Below are positions 21,244 through 28,726 of a stretch of DNA of 29,204 nt, piece by piece. The notes under the pieces are model-generated. The model saw nothing but the letters and a program-made list of their open reading frames with translations, was not told where the DNA came from and did no database searches. The DNA is from Flemingiibacterium sp045644145 (GTDB lineage Bacteria > Bacillota > Clostridia > Oscillospirales > CAG-272): assembly GCA_045644145.1 (NCBI GenBank), contig JAZRGK010000024.1, forward strand, positions 1 through 29,204, given 5' to 3'. The translations under genes were made by a program, and so were the position numbers. Each line of letters starts with the position of its first letter. Position 1 is the first letter of the stretch.

Positions 21244-21996
21244 ATGGAACAGACTTCGCATTTAGCTCTGGACAAAGGCTCGCGGGTTGATTTCCATACA
21301 CATATTCTTCCATGCGTGGATGATGGCAGTAAATCTGTGGATGAAAGCCTGCAGATGCTTCGTATTCTTGCTGATTCCGGCGTAGGAGCCGCGGTTATGA
21401 CTCCGCACTTCTATGCGGGAAGCGATACACCTGAACTCTTTATTGCACGCAGAACAGAGGCGTTTGAAACTCTTGCCGAGGCAGCTTCCAAGGATAGCAA
21501 AAGTAAGCTTCCGCAGATCATACCCGGTGCCGAGGTTGAATATTTCGGCGGTATTGAGTGCCTTTGCGATTATCCCGAACTCCGAGTAGGCAATTCCGGA
21601 TGCATGCTTGTTGAAATGCCTCAAAAACAGTGGGCAACGCATGTTGTGGACGACATAATTCGTCTGAACGAGCATGAAGGCTTCCGTGTTATACTTGCGC
21701 ATGTTGAAAGATATCTTTTTGACCAAAAAAAAGATGTTATATACACACTGCTTGATCACGGAATCCTTATGCAATCAAATGCGGCGTATTTTATAAACCG
21801 TTTGACAGCAAGAAAAGCGTTCAGAATGCTTAAGTTGGGATATGTACATTTGATTGGCTCGGATTGCCATAATTTAACAATACGTCCCCCGAATATCGGT
21901 GCGGCGTGTGACGAAATTGCGAAGCATGCGGGTGAGGAGGTGCTTGAAAATATTATGTCCGGCGCACGTCATCTGCTTAGGAATGACCTAACGTGA
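21244..21996 (+). CDS. Polymerase-histidinol-phosphatase-type tyrosine phosphatase (CpsB type)
   Basis: A 250-residue metal-dependent phosphatase with the full PHP motif set: VDFHTHILPCVDDG (D16, H18, H20, D26), MTPHFYAG (H55), PGAEVEYFGG (E97), ILAHVERY (H153, R156) and IGSDCHN (D207, H209). CpsB/YwqE/Wzb-like PHP phosphatases dephosphorylate the tyrosine tail of the partner kinase, so capsule synthesis cycles. The gene starts 6 bp after the kinase gene. Length and motifs are complete. Confidence 0.92.
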   Translation: MEQTSHLALDKGSRVDFHTHILPCVDDGSKSVDESLQMLRILADSGVGAAVMTPHFYAGSDTPELFIARRTEAFETLAEAASKDSKSKLPQIIPGAEVEYFGGIECLCDYPELRVGNSGCMLVEMPQKQWATHVVDDIIRLNEHEGFRVILAHVERYLFDQKKDVIYTLLDHGILMQSNAAYFINRLTARKAFRMLKLGYVHLIGSDCHNLTIRPPNIGAACDEIAKHAGEEVLENIMSGARHLLRNDLT

Positions 21997-22027
21997 TGAC
22001 ACATGCTCCCATACATAATATGCGATC

Positions 22028-22918
22028 ATGAAGAGTAATAAAAAACTCATATATATCATTTTGATTCTTGTGTGCCTTAATCTTGCTGCTATATGCGTTT
22101 TCCTTGCCCTTTGGGACAGGGCATCTGAAATTCCGGACACAGACAATCTGGATGAGTTGCGCAGCTCTATTAAGCAGTTTGAAACCACCGCTCCATCGAA
22201 GCCTGCACTTTCCACTGCCGCCGCGGAAACGAGCGGTGCAGTGACGGAAGAACCAATTCCGGATACCGGTGAGCCGGAATCTGCTGATACCCAGTCGGTT
22301 GACGCTTCTGCTTTGGGAAATCTTGATTTTGAGAAGCTGTGGGAGGTTAATCCTGAGATTTGTGCATGGCTTGAAATTCCGGGAACAAGAATAGATTATC
22401 CGGTTCTTCAAAGTCCGGATAATGATAAAAAGTATTTGAGCACAGCCTATGACGGAAGTCCCTATATAGGTGGTGCGCTGTTCACCGAAGCAACGTATAA
22501 TGCCAAGGATTTCAATGATCCGGTTACGGTAATATACGGGCACACAATGCGTTCGGGAAACCTTTTCGGAACGCTTCAGAAAACTTATTCATCCGAAAAA
22601 ACATTCAATGAGTGCTCGGTTGTGAAGCTATATCTTCCCGGTGAAACCCGTGAGTATACGGTCTTTGCGGCGGTACCTTACTCTAAAATCCACCTGCTCC
22701 ATACCTATGATTTTGAAACTCGGTACTGGTATGAGCGCTTCTTCAATGACACAAGAGATATACGAGAGATCGGTGTCAATATTAACGAAGAAATTCATCC
22801 TGAGGCGTGGGATCGCGTTATAATAATGTCGGTTTGTCTTAATCAGGATACCACAAGGAGATTCCTTGTAATGGCAGTCTACAATGAGGATCTTGCGGAT
22901 AATACGCAGAACTCTTGA
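22028..22918 (+). CDS. srtB: Class B sortase
   Basis: A 296-residue transpeptidase. It has a membrane anchor (about 7-28, LIYIILILVCLNLAAICVFLALW), a long acidic, low-complexity spacer (about 35-95) and the sortase B domain. Catalytic residues are H172 (VIYGHTMRSGN), C270 (IIMSVCLNQ) and R277 or R278 (TTRRFLV). The extra N-terminal helical part (VNPEICAWLEIPGTRIDYPVLQ) and the C-terminal helix-bearing insertion are typical of class B. It attaches substrates with an (N/S/P)PxTG-type signal to peptidoglycan. The likely substrate is the next gene. No convincing ribosome binding site precedes the ATG at 22028; it lies 31 nt after the phosphatase stop. Confidence 0.93.
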   Translation: MKSNKKLIYIILILVCLNLAAICVFLALWDRASEIPDTDNLDELRSSIKQFETTAPSKPALSTAAAETSGAVTEEPIPDTGEPESADTQSVDASALGNLDFEKLWEVNPEICAWLEIPGTRIDYPVLQSPDNDKKYLSTAYDGSPYIGGALFTEATYNAKDFNDPVTVIYGHTMRSGNLFGTLQKTYSSEKTFNECSVVKLYLPGETREYTVFAAVPYSKIHLLHTYDFETRYWYERFFNDTRDIREIGVNINEEIHPEAWDRVIIMSVCLNQDTTRRFLVMAVYNEDLADNTQNS

Positions 22919-22948
22919 GATAATTATAATTTAAAGGAGACTATTATC

Positions 22949-23647
22949 ATGAAAAAAATTTGTAATGCAGCATTGTTATTTGCTATTATCGCGCTGTTTA
23001 CTGTGGGCACTCTTGCATTAGACTTTGTTCCAAGTATCCAGTATAAGGATGAACCCGAACTTATAGAGGGCGATGACGGAATCATTATCACCCCTATTTC
23101 CGATGTTTACGATGATGATGTTGATGTACATGAGGACATTCACATTGACCTTACGGATGCAGAGGAAGAACTCAGCGGTACTGAGTGGGAAGAGCTTATT
23201 AAGGATCTTATTGACCACTGGAAAGAGATCACAGGCGGCGCACCTATCGAAAATGCTGTTGTCAGCGATATTTTTGATGTACGTTATGAGGATGAGCTTG
23301 GCAGGGGCCTTGAAGAGGGCAGACCTTTTACTATCAAGATCAAGATTGAAGGTCTTAACCCCGGTGATGATTTCATCATTGTTATGAAGGATACAAAAGA
23401 CGGCGAGTGGAAGATCGTTAAGTATACAATGGACGAGAACGGCGTAATTACCATCACCGGCACTTCCATGTCTGTCTTCGCGGTTATCAGAGATAACTAT
23501 GCCGGCGCTGCTGTTGCTCCCGGAGCACCTGACTCTCCTCAGACCGGTGTTGCTTCTTACTTTGTTCCCGCAATTGCAGGAGCCGTACTTTTCGGCGGTG
23601 CTGCATTTGTTCTTGTAAGAAGACTTAGAAGCCGCACTGCAGCTTAA
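22949..23647 (+). CDS. Sortase-sorted surface protein with SPQTG signal
   Basis: A 232-residue secreted protein. A signal peptide (about 1-23, MKKICNAALLFAIIALFTVGTLA) is followed by a strongly acidic region, a helical segment, and a beta-like domain (about 120-180) containing PFTIKIKIEGLNPGDDFIIVMKD and ENGVITITGTSMSVFAVI. The end is a complete sorting signal: SPQTG (196-200), a hydrophobic helix (about 203-223) and the basic tail RRLRSR. The SPQTG motif agrees with motifs used by class B sortases of clostridia, and the class B sortase gene lies 30 bp upstream. The ribosome binding site AAAGGAG is good. Function outside the wall is unknown; adhesin or scaffold are possibilities. Confidence 0.85.
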   Translation: MKKICNAALLFAIIALFTVGTLALDFVPSIQYKDEPELIEGDDGIIITPISDVYDDDVDVHEDIHIDLTDAEEELSGTEWEELIKDLIDHWKEITGGAPIENAVVSDIFDVRYEDELGRGLEEGRPFTIKIKIEGLNPGDDFIIVMKDTKDGEWKIVKYTMDENGVITITGTSMSVFAVIRDNYAGAAVAPGAPDSPQTGVASYFVPAIAGAVLFGGAAFVLVRRLRSRTAA

Positions 23648-23684
23648 CGGCTGTTTAAAATTCATATAAGCGAGATATCTGACA

Positions 23685-24668
23685 ATGAAAAAAAGGACAC
23701 AGTATAATGGAATTCTCCTTCTTGTGATCCTAATTCTTATTACGGTAACGTTGGTTTCGATATTCGGACTTATTGAGAAACTTATAAGCAGAAATAATGG
23801 ATCGCCCGAATCTCCGAATTATACCGATTCGGGCGATTCTCGTGTATACTATGACGATAGTTGGTATATACCGAAGAAATCCCTGAAAACTCTGCTTGTT
23901 TTGGGTATCGACTCAATAACTGCACCGGATGGCTCACAAGGGGATTCGGCACAGGCGGATTTTATTGCACTTGTCGTTATTGACGATGCAGACAAGAGCT
24001 TCCGCGTAATACATATTAACCGCGACACTATGACGGATATTGAGCAGCTTGATAAGCACGGAAACAGATACGGCATTTATAAGGCACAGCTTGCCCTTGC
24101 ACACGCATACGGCGGTTCGGATAAGATCCGCTGCCGCAATACGGTGAGGGCGGTTGAAAATCTGCTTTACGGTATGGAGATAGACCATTATCTCTCGCTG
24201 ACAATGGATGCTGTTCCTGTAATCAACGACGCTATCGGCGGTGTTGCTGTAACGCTTGAGGCGGACTATACAGAGCTTGGCGCGGAGTACGTTAAAGGCG
24301 CGGAAATTCTGCTTAAGGGTGATGATGCCCTTCGTTTCGTGCGCTCAAGAGGTTCCATGGAGGACAGCAGCAATATTGCCCGCATGGTAAGACAGCGTTC
24401 GTACATAAATGCGCTGTCAAAGCGTTATACAGAGCTTGATGAAGATACAGCGGTTGACACGGTGATGGAGATAAGCGAGTATCTTGTTACCGATTGCACT
24501 GTTAACCAGCTTTCCGATCTGCTTGACCGTGTACAGAAATATACATATGGCGGTATTTTTGATATTAGCGGCGAGGCTGTGATGGGAAGCGAGCATATTG
24601 AGTTTTATGCTGACGATGACATTCTTATCCAAATGATAATAGATCTATTTTATAATCGGGAGGTGTGA
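23685..24668 (+). CDS. LytR-CpsA-Psr (LCP) family glycopolymer transferase
   Basis: A 327-residue membrane-anchored protein. One N-terminal helix (about 10-32, ILLLVILILITVTLVSIFGLI) is followed by an extracytoplasmic LCP domain: LLVLGIDS, DFIALVVIDDADKSFRVIHINRDTM, KAQLALAHAYGG, INDAIGGVAV and LKGDDALRFVRSR...NIARMVRQRSYINAL. These match the polyprenyl-phosphate-binding and acidic/arginine blocks of the family. LCP enzymes transfer undecaprenyl-linked polymers, such as capsule or teichoic acid, to peptidoglycan. In this locus it probably attaches the polysaccharide regulated by the CpsBCD module. The ribosome binding site is weak. Its stop lies beside or within the start of the dehydratase gene. 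Confidence 0.93.
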   Translation: MKKRTQYNGILLLVILILITVTLVSIFGLIEKLISRNNGSPESPNYTDSGDSRVYYDDSWYIPKKSLKTLLVLGIDSITAPDGSQGDSAQADFIALVVIDDADKSFRVIHINRDTMTDIEQLDKHGNRYGIYKAQLALAHAYGGSDKIRCRNTVRAVENLLYGMEIDHYLSLTMDAVPVINDAIGGVAVTLEADYTELGAEYVKGAEILLKGDDALRFVRSRGSMEDSSNIARMVRQRSYINALSKRYTELDEDTAVDTVMEISEYLVTDCTVNQLSDLLDRVQKYTYGGIFDISGEAVMGSEHIEFYADDDILIQMIIDLFYNREV

Positions 24669-24676
24669 GGCTTCAA

Positions 24677-26692
24677 ATGAATAGCATGCAGGACGATCAA
24701 ACGCTCCTTATCGAAAGCGGAGCCTTGCGCCGTAAACGCCACCTGCCGATCCAGGTATATGATTTTGTAATGCTTGCCGCTGTGATACTGTTTATTGTAG
24801 GAATCGGTCCAAGCAGTGAGATCATGTTTGGCTTTGTTCCGTGTATCACGCATTTTGCGCTGTCGGCTGTAATAATTTACCTTTGCCGGCATTTTGTTGG
24901 GGTGTATAAGCAGATTTGGCGTTACGGTGCTTCTTCCGCGTATATAAAGCTTATACTTTCGGACACACTTGCGGGAATAATGTATTATTCCTTGCAGTTT
25001 TTGATCCCCATGCAGAGGATAGTATTTTTACGGGCTTTTTCCGTTATTATGTTTAATCTTCTGCTTTCGCTGGCTATAAGGCTTATTTATAAGTATCTGT
25101 ACGAGGCGGCAAATAAGAGGGACATCAGATCTGGGTTTATTTTTAAATTGCTTCAGAAAGTATCGGGACTTGATTTTTCAAAAGGAGATAATTGTGTCCC
25201 AAGGGATGCACGAGGAACAAACAGCAGAATCCGCATAGCCATAGTAGGCGCAGGTCAGGTTGGTGTTACACTTGCGGATGAGCTTTTCAAAAATCCGAGA
25301 GCTTCATATATTCCTTGTTGCTTCATAGACATAGATCAGTCTAAAATAGGCAGAGAGATATTCGGGCTTCCGGTTCTTTCCGGAAGTGCAGACATTACCG
25401 ATCAGCTTGCAAGGCTGTCCGTTCAGGAAATAGTTTTTGCTTTGCCGAGAATGGAGCCTGAGCGTACCAAGGAGCTTTACAAATACTATAAGGATACCGG
25501 ATGTAAAATAAAAATTTACGATTATCCCACGATGCAGACCGCGGGAAACGGAAAGCGCCATCTCCGCGAATTCGATATTGAGGAGCTTCTGTTCCGCAAG
25601 GCGTTAAATATTCATGACGAAAGAACCAACGCCTACTACCGTGACAAGGTGGTACTTATAACCGGCGGCGGAGGTTCTATCGGAAGCGAGCTTTGCCGTC
25701 AGATTGCGGCGATGTCGCCAAAACGTCTTGTAATACTTGATGTTTACGAGAACGGTGCGTATGATATTCAGCAGGAGTTAAGGCTCGCTTACGGTGCTTC
25801 TCTTGATGTAAAGGTTGAGATAGTTTCAGTCTGTGACCGTGTGGGACTTGAGAAAGTGTTCGTTAGACACCGCCCTGAGATACTTCTGCATGCGGCGGCG
25901 CACAAGCATGTTCCGCTTATGGAGCATAACTGCTGTGAGGCTGTTAAAAACAACGTATTCGGTACGCTTAACACCGTTGAGCTTGCGGAAAAGTACGGTG
26001 TTGGTAAATTTATCATGGTTTCTACCGATAAAGCCGTAAATCCCACAAATGTAATGGGTGCAACAAAGCGTATGTGCGAGATGATCGTACAGAGTCATAG
26101 CCAAAACGGCAGCGGCACGGCGTTCAGCGCGACCAGATTCGGAAACGTGCTGGGAAGCGCGGCATCCGTTGTTCCGCTCTTTAAAAAGCAGATCATGAAC
26201 GGCGGCCCTGTAACTATTACGGACAAGCGTATCATAAGGTACTTTATGACCATTCCCGAAGCAAGCCAATTAGTGCTTCAATCGGGTTCTATGGCGAAAA
26301 ACGCTGAGCTTTTTGTGCTTGATATGGGCAAGCCCATTCATATACTTGATCTTGCCGAAACGATGATCCGTCTTTGCGGCTTTGAGCCGTACCGTGATAT
26401 TGATATTGTGGAAACCGGGCTTCGTCCGGGCGAAAAGCTCTATGAGGAGCTGCTTATCAAAACCGAGGAGCTTGACAAGACTGAAAACAGTCTGATCTTT
26501 ATCGAGCGCGATATGCCTCTCAGTCAGGCGGAGATCGACGAAAAGCTGGCTGTGCTTAGGTCAGCCCTTGAAACATATGATGATGATAAGGTTCGTCTGG
26601 CGCTTATGGCGGTTGTTCCCACATATACGCTTCCGGAAAAGGTCAACTCCGAGGCGGTGGCTGATAAAAAGCTTGAAGCGCTTACGGTTTGA
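24677..26692 (+). CDS. Membrane UDP-sugar 4,6-dehydratase (CapD/WbpM type)
   Basis: A 671-residue, two-domain protein. An N-terminal region with four predicted membrane helices (about 25-150) is followed by a CoA-binding-like Rossmann domain (RIAIVGAGQVGVTLADELFKN) and a C-terminal extended SDR domain. The SDR part has the NAD motif VVLITGGGGSIGSELC and the active-site run STDKAVNPTNVMGATKR, in which methionine replaces the usual catalytic tyrosine, as in large WbpM/CapD proteins. It is expected to make 4-keto-6-deoxy sugars from UDP-GlcNAc at the start of diacetamido-sugar or FucNAc synthesis. The ATG at 24677 is preferred, since GAGG is 6 nt upstream, but a GTG at 24665 overlapping the LCP stop is possible. 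No glycosyltransferases follow, so the sugar pathway continues elsewhere. Confidence 0.92.
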   Translation: MNSMQDDQTLLIESGALRRKRHLPIQVYDFVMLAAVILFIVGIGPSSEIMFGFVPCITHFALSAVIIYLCRHFVGVYKQIWRYGASSAYIKLILSDTLAGIMYYSLQFLIPMQRIVFLRAFSVIMFNLLLSLAIRLIYKYLYEAANKRDIRSGFIFKLLQKVSGLDFSKGDNCVPRDARGTNSRIRIAIVGAGQVGVTLADELFKNPRASYIPCCFIDIDQSKIGREIFGLPVLSGSADITDQLARLSVQEIVFALPRMEPERTKELYKYYKDTGCKIKIYDYPTMQTAGNGKRHLREFDIEELLFRKALNIHDERTNAYYRDKVVLITGGGGSIGSELCRQIAAMSPKRLVILDVYENGAYDIQQELRLAYGASLDVKVEIVSVCDRVGLEKVFVRHRPEILLHAAAHKHVPLMEHNCCEAVKNNVFGTLNTVELAEKYGVGKFIMVSTDKAVNPTNVMGATKRMCEMIVQSHSQNGSGTAFSATRFGNVLGSAASVVPLFKKQIMNGGPVTITDKRIIRYFMTIPEASQLVLQSGSMAKNAELFVLDMGKPIHILDLAETMIRLCGFEPYRDIDIVETGLRPGEKLYEELLIKTEELDKTENSLIFIERDMPLSQAEIDEKLAVLRSALETYDDDKVRLALMAVVPTYTLPEKVNSEAVADKKLEALTV

Positions 26693-26731
26693 CGGAAAAT
26701 TGTGATTTTGTAACAGTTTAGGAGAAATATA

Positions 26732-27400
26732 ATGGAACTCAAAGGATTAAAAGTGAATTTCCTTGGTGACAGCATCACCAAGGGAGTAGGTGCAAGCAGT
26801 CCGGACATGGTTTACCATGCTGTACTTAAACGCGAGGCAGGACTTGCGGAAGCCAGAAACTACGGTATCAGCGCAACACGCTTCGCTATTCAGACGGGCA
26901 CACCCGAGCGTCCCAAGGATGACGACGTTGATGTGAAGTCTTTCTCTGAAAGATTCCATACGATGGACGATGATGCGGACTTAGTGGTAGTATTCGGCGG
27001 TACTAATGACTACGGTCACGGCGATGCGCCTCTCGGCGGATTCTCCGACAGAACACCGTACACCTTTTATGGCGCATGCCATTATCTTTTCTCCGGACTT
27101 ATAAAGAAGTACCTCGGCAAGCCCATTGTTATTATGACTCCCCTGCACAGAACCGGCGAGACTCTGAACAATGCAGGATGCAAGGGAAAGGGCTACGGTA
27201 CGCTTCGCGAGTATGTGGACATAATCAGAGAAGTTGCGGAATACTACTCTCTCCCCGTGCTTGACTTGTACGCAACAAGCGGACTTCAGCCGGAGATTCC
27301 CGAGATCAAGGAGAAATATCTCCCCGACGGACTCCATCCAAGCGATGAAGGATACGCTATCATAGCCGACAAGCTTAAAAAATTTCTGGAAAGACTTTAA
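26732..27400 (+). CDS. SGNH/GDSL-type hydrolase
   Basis: A 222-residue esterase-like protein. Block I is LGDSITKG with nucleophile S14, block III is VVFGGTNDYGHGD with the oxyanion asparagine, and block V is LPDGLHPSDEGY with the catalytic Asp-His pair. No signal peptide is visible, so a cytoplasmic enzyme is likely, for instance acting on acetylated sugars or lipids. It starts 39 bp after the dehydratase gene with AGGAGAA before the ATG and ends at a terminator, so it is probably the last gene of the envelope transcript. Substrate is unknown. Confidence 0.85.
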   Translation: MELKGLKVNFLGDSITKGVGASSPDMVYHAVLKREAGLAEARNYGISATRFAIQTGTPERPKDDDVDVKSFSERFHTMDDDADLVVVFGGTNDYGHGDAPLGGFSDRTPYTFYGACHYLFSGLIKKYLGKPIVIMTPLHRTGETLNNAGCKGKGYGTLREYVDIIREVAEYYSLPVLDLYATSGLQPEIPEIKEKYLPDGLHPSDEGYAIIADKLKKFLERL

Positions 27401-27406
27401 TATCAA

Positions 27407-27430
27407 ACCGCCTCGTTTTTACGGGGCGGT
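27407..27430 (+). terminator. Intrinsic terminator of the envelope locus
   Basis: ACCGCCTCGT (27407-27416), loop TTTT, ACGGGGCGGT (27421-27430) form a 10-bp stem with one wobble, followed by ATTTGTTTGT. It starts 6 bp after the SGNH hydrolase stop. Confidence 0.85.
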
Positions 27431-27869
27431 ATTTGTTTGTGTAGGAGAGTTGCGCGGCTTTCAAGCACATCGCGGCAGGCGATGTGCCAGAAAAAAGCTC
27501 CGCAAAAAACTTTATACATGGGTAAAACAAAACTGTGGGGACAGGCGTCAAGCAGTCTTTGACTGCCAAACTGTCCGTTTTCTAATCGTTCGAGCGCACC
27601 ATTCGCGCCGCCTGCATGGCGCCTATCCATTCCGGCGGCTTGGATTGCGGTAGGCGTTTGTGTGTGCGTAATGTAACTTGGCGCTAAACTTAGTTCGGCG
27701 AAAGCCGACTGCGGAGAGCGGCAAACGGCATGCGCCGCTATACGATGGCGAAAATTCTCCTAAAAAATTCAAATTACGTTGTAAAAACAACATACAAATC
27801 TTGCATAATACGGTATAATCATCACATAAGCATATGAAAAGCAGTCATTCAAAATTTTCTGTATCACTC
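27431..27869. other. Structured intergenic region without genes
   Basis: About 440 bp with no credible gene but several pairing segments. GCACATCGC (27465-27473) pairs with GCGATGTGC (27479-27487). GGACAG (27539-27544) and CTGTCC (27571-27576) enclose the hairpin GCAGTC-TTT-GACTGC (27552-27566). GCCGCC (27607-27612) pairs with GGCGGC (27634-27639), interleaved with CGCCTA (27620-27625) and TAGGCG (27651-27656), a possible H-type pseudoknot. TCGGC-GAAA-GCCGA lies near 27693-27706. The exact 19-mer shared with element B is at 27504-27522. A possible unrecognised small RNA or degraded repeat material. Confidence 0.5.
27504..27522 (-). repeat. 19-bp exact copy of the element B arm
   Basis: AAAAAACTTTATACATGGG at 27504-27522 is the exact reverse complement of 13128-13146, one arm of the multi-hairpin element at 13006-13189. 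No second arm was found nearby, so this looks like a partial or rearranged copy of the same repeat family. Confidence 0.8.
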
Positions 27870-27898
27870 TTGACTTGCATGAATCAATGTGCTACAAT
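27870..27898 (+). promoter_or_regulatory. Promoter of the ferritin-rubredoxin genes
   Basis: TTGACT (27870-27875) and TACAAT (27893-27898) are 17 bp apart, predicting a start near 27905 and a short leader with AAGGAGG before the ATG at 27933. A TATAAT-like box also occurs about 80 bp upstream but has no good -35. Confidence 0.78.
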
Positions 27899-27932
27899 AT
27901 AGTCAACAATAATATCTAAGGAGGATTATACA

Positions 27933-28445
27933 ATGTTAAACGCAAAAGTGCATGAGCTTCTCAACGGTCAGATAAATAAGGAATTTTATTCTGCTTACCT
28001 TTATCTCGAATTTTCCAACTACTTTAAGGCAAACGGTCTTGACGGCTTTGCTAATTGGTATATGATTCAGGCTCAGGAGGAGAGAGATCATGCAATGCTG
28101 TTCTATCAGTATCTCCAGAACAACAACGCAGAGGTTACTCTTGATGCGATCGATAAACCCAAGACCGGCTTCGGAAGCAGCCTTGAGGTGCTGAATGCAG
28201 GTCTTGAGCATGAGATATACGTTACCTCGCTTATTAACGATATCTATGCGGCGGCTTACGAGGTGAAGGATTTCCGCACTATGCAGTTCCTTGACTGGTT
28301 TGTAAAAGAGCAGGGCGAGGAGGAAACCAACGCTACTGATCTTATTACCAAGATGGAGCTGTTCGGTTCAGACCCAAGGAGCCTTTATATGCTGAATCAG
28401 GAGCTTAGTGCGCGTGTATATGCGGCGCCTTCGCTGGTACTTTAA
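27933..28445 (+). CDS. ftn: Ferritin (non-haem, bacterial Ftn type)
   Basis: A 170-residue four-helix-bundle iron store. Ferroxidase-site residues are seen in NKEFYSAYLYLEFSNYF (Glu17 type), QAQEERDHAM (Glu and His of helix B), LEHEIYVT (Glu of helix C) and EQGEEETNATDL (Gln/Glu of helix D). It oxidises Fe(II) and holds it as a mineral core in a 24-mer. The length matches bacterial ferritins. It lies directly upstream of rubredoxin, probably in the same transcript, a pairing that suggests electron supply for oxygen or peroxide defence or for iron release. Confidence 0.95.
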   Translation: MLNAKVHELLNGQINKEFYSAYLYLEFSNYFKANGLDGFANWYMIQAQEERDHAMLFYQYLQNNNAEVTLDAIDKPKTGFGSSLEVLNAGLEHEIYVTSLINDIYAAAYEVKDFRTMQFLDWFVKEQGEEETNATDLITKMELFGSDPRSLYMLNQELSARVYAAPSLVL

Positions 28446-28470
28446 AAACTATTAAAAAGGAGAAATTATC

Positions 28471-28629
28471 ATGAAAAAATATGTATGCGATGTTTGCGGA
28501 TGGGAATACGACGAGGTTGTGGGCGATCCCGATAACGGTATTGCTCCCGGCACGAAGTTTGAAGATCTTCCCGACGATTTTGAGTGCCCTCTCTGCGGCG
28601 TAGGCAAGGACAGCTTCTCCGAGGCATAA
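28471..28629 (+). CDS. Rubredoxin
   Basis: A 52-residue electron carrier binding one iron through four cysteines: CDVCG (C6, C9) and CPLCG (C39, C42), in the usual rubredoxin spacing with conserved MKKYVCDVCGWEYDE and GTKFEDLPDDFECP. It starts with ATG at 28471 after AAAAAGGAG. It is 25 bp after the ferritin gene and ends 36 bp before a terminator. Rubredoxins in clostridia donate electrons to rubrerythrin, flavodiiron proteins or superoxide reductase. No such partner is visible here. Confidence 0.97.
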   Translation: MKKYVCDVCGWEYDEVVGDPDNGIAPGTKFEDLPDDFECPLCGVGKDSFSEA

Positions 28630-28664
28630 TCCTGCTGACATCTTATCAACCGTTTGATGTAAAA

Positions 28665-28710
28665 CAAGGGTATCTGTCGGTGCTTGAGTCCGCAGATGCC
28701 CTTGCTTTTT
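28665..28710 (+). terminator. Intrinsic terminator after rubredoxin
   Basis: CAAGGGTATCTG (28665-28676) pairs with CAGATGCCCTTG (28693-28704) with one G-T wobble. CTTTTT (28705-28710) follows. The loop is 16 nt. It separates the ferritin-rubredoxin genes from the next gene, whose ribosome binding site starts right after it. Confidence 0.88.
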
Positions 28711-28726
28711 GGAAAGGAGAATCTGT

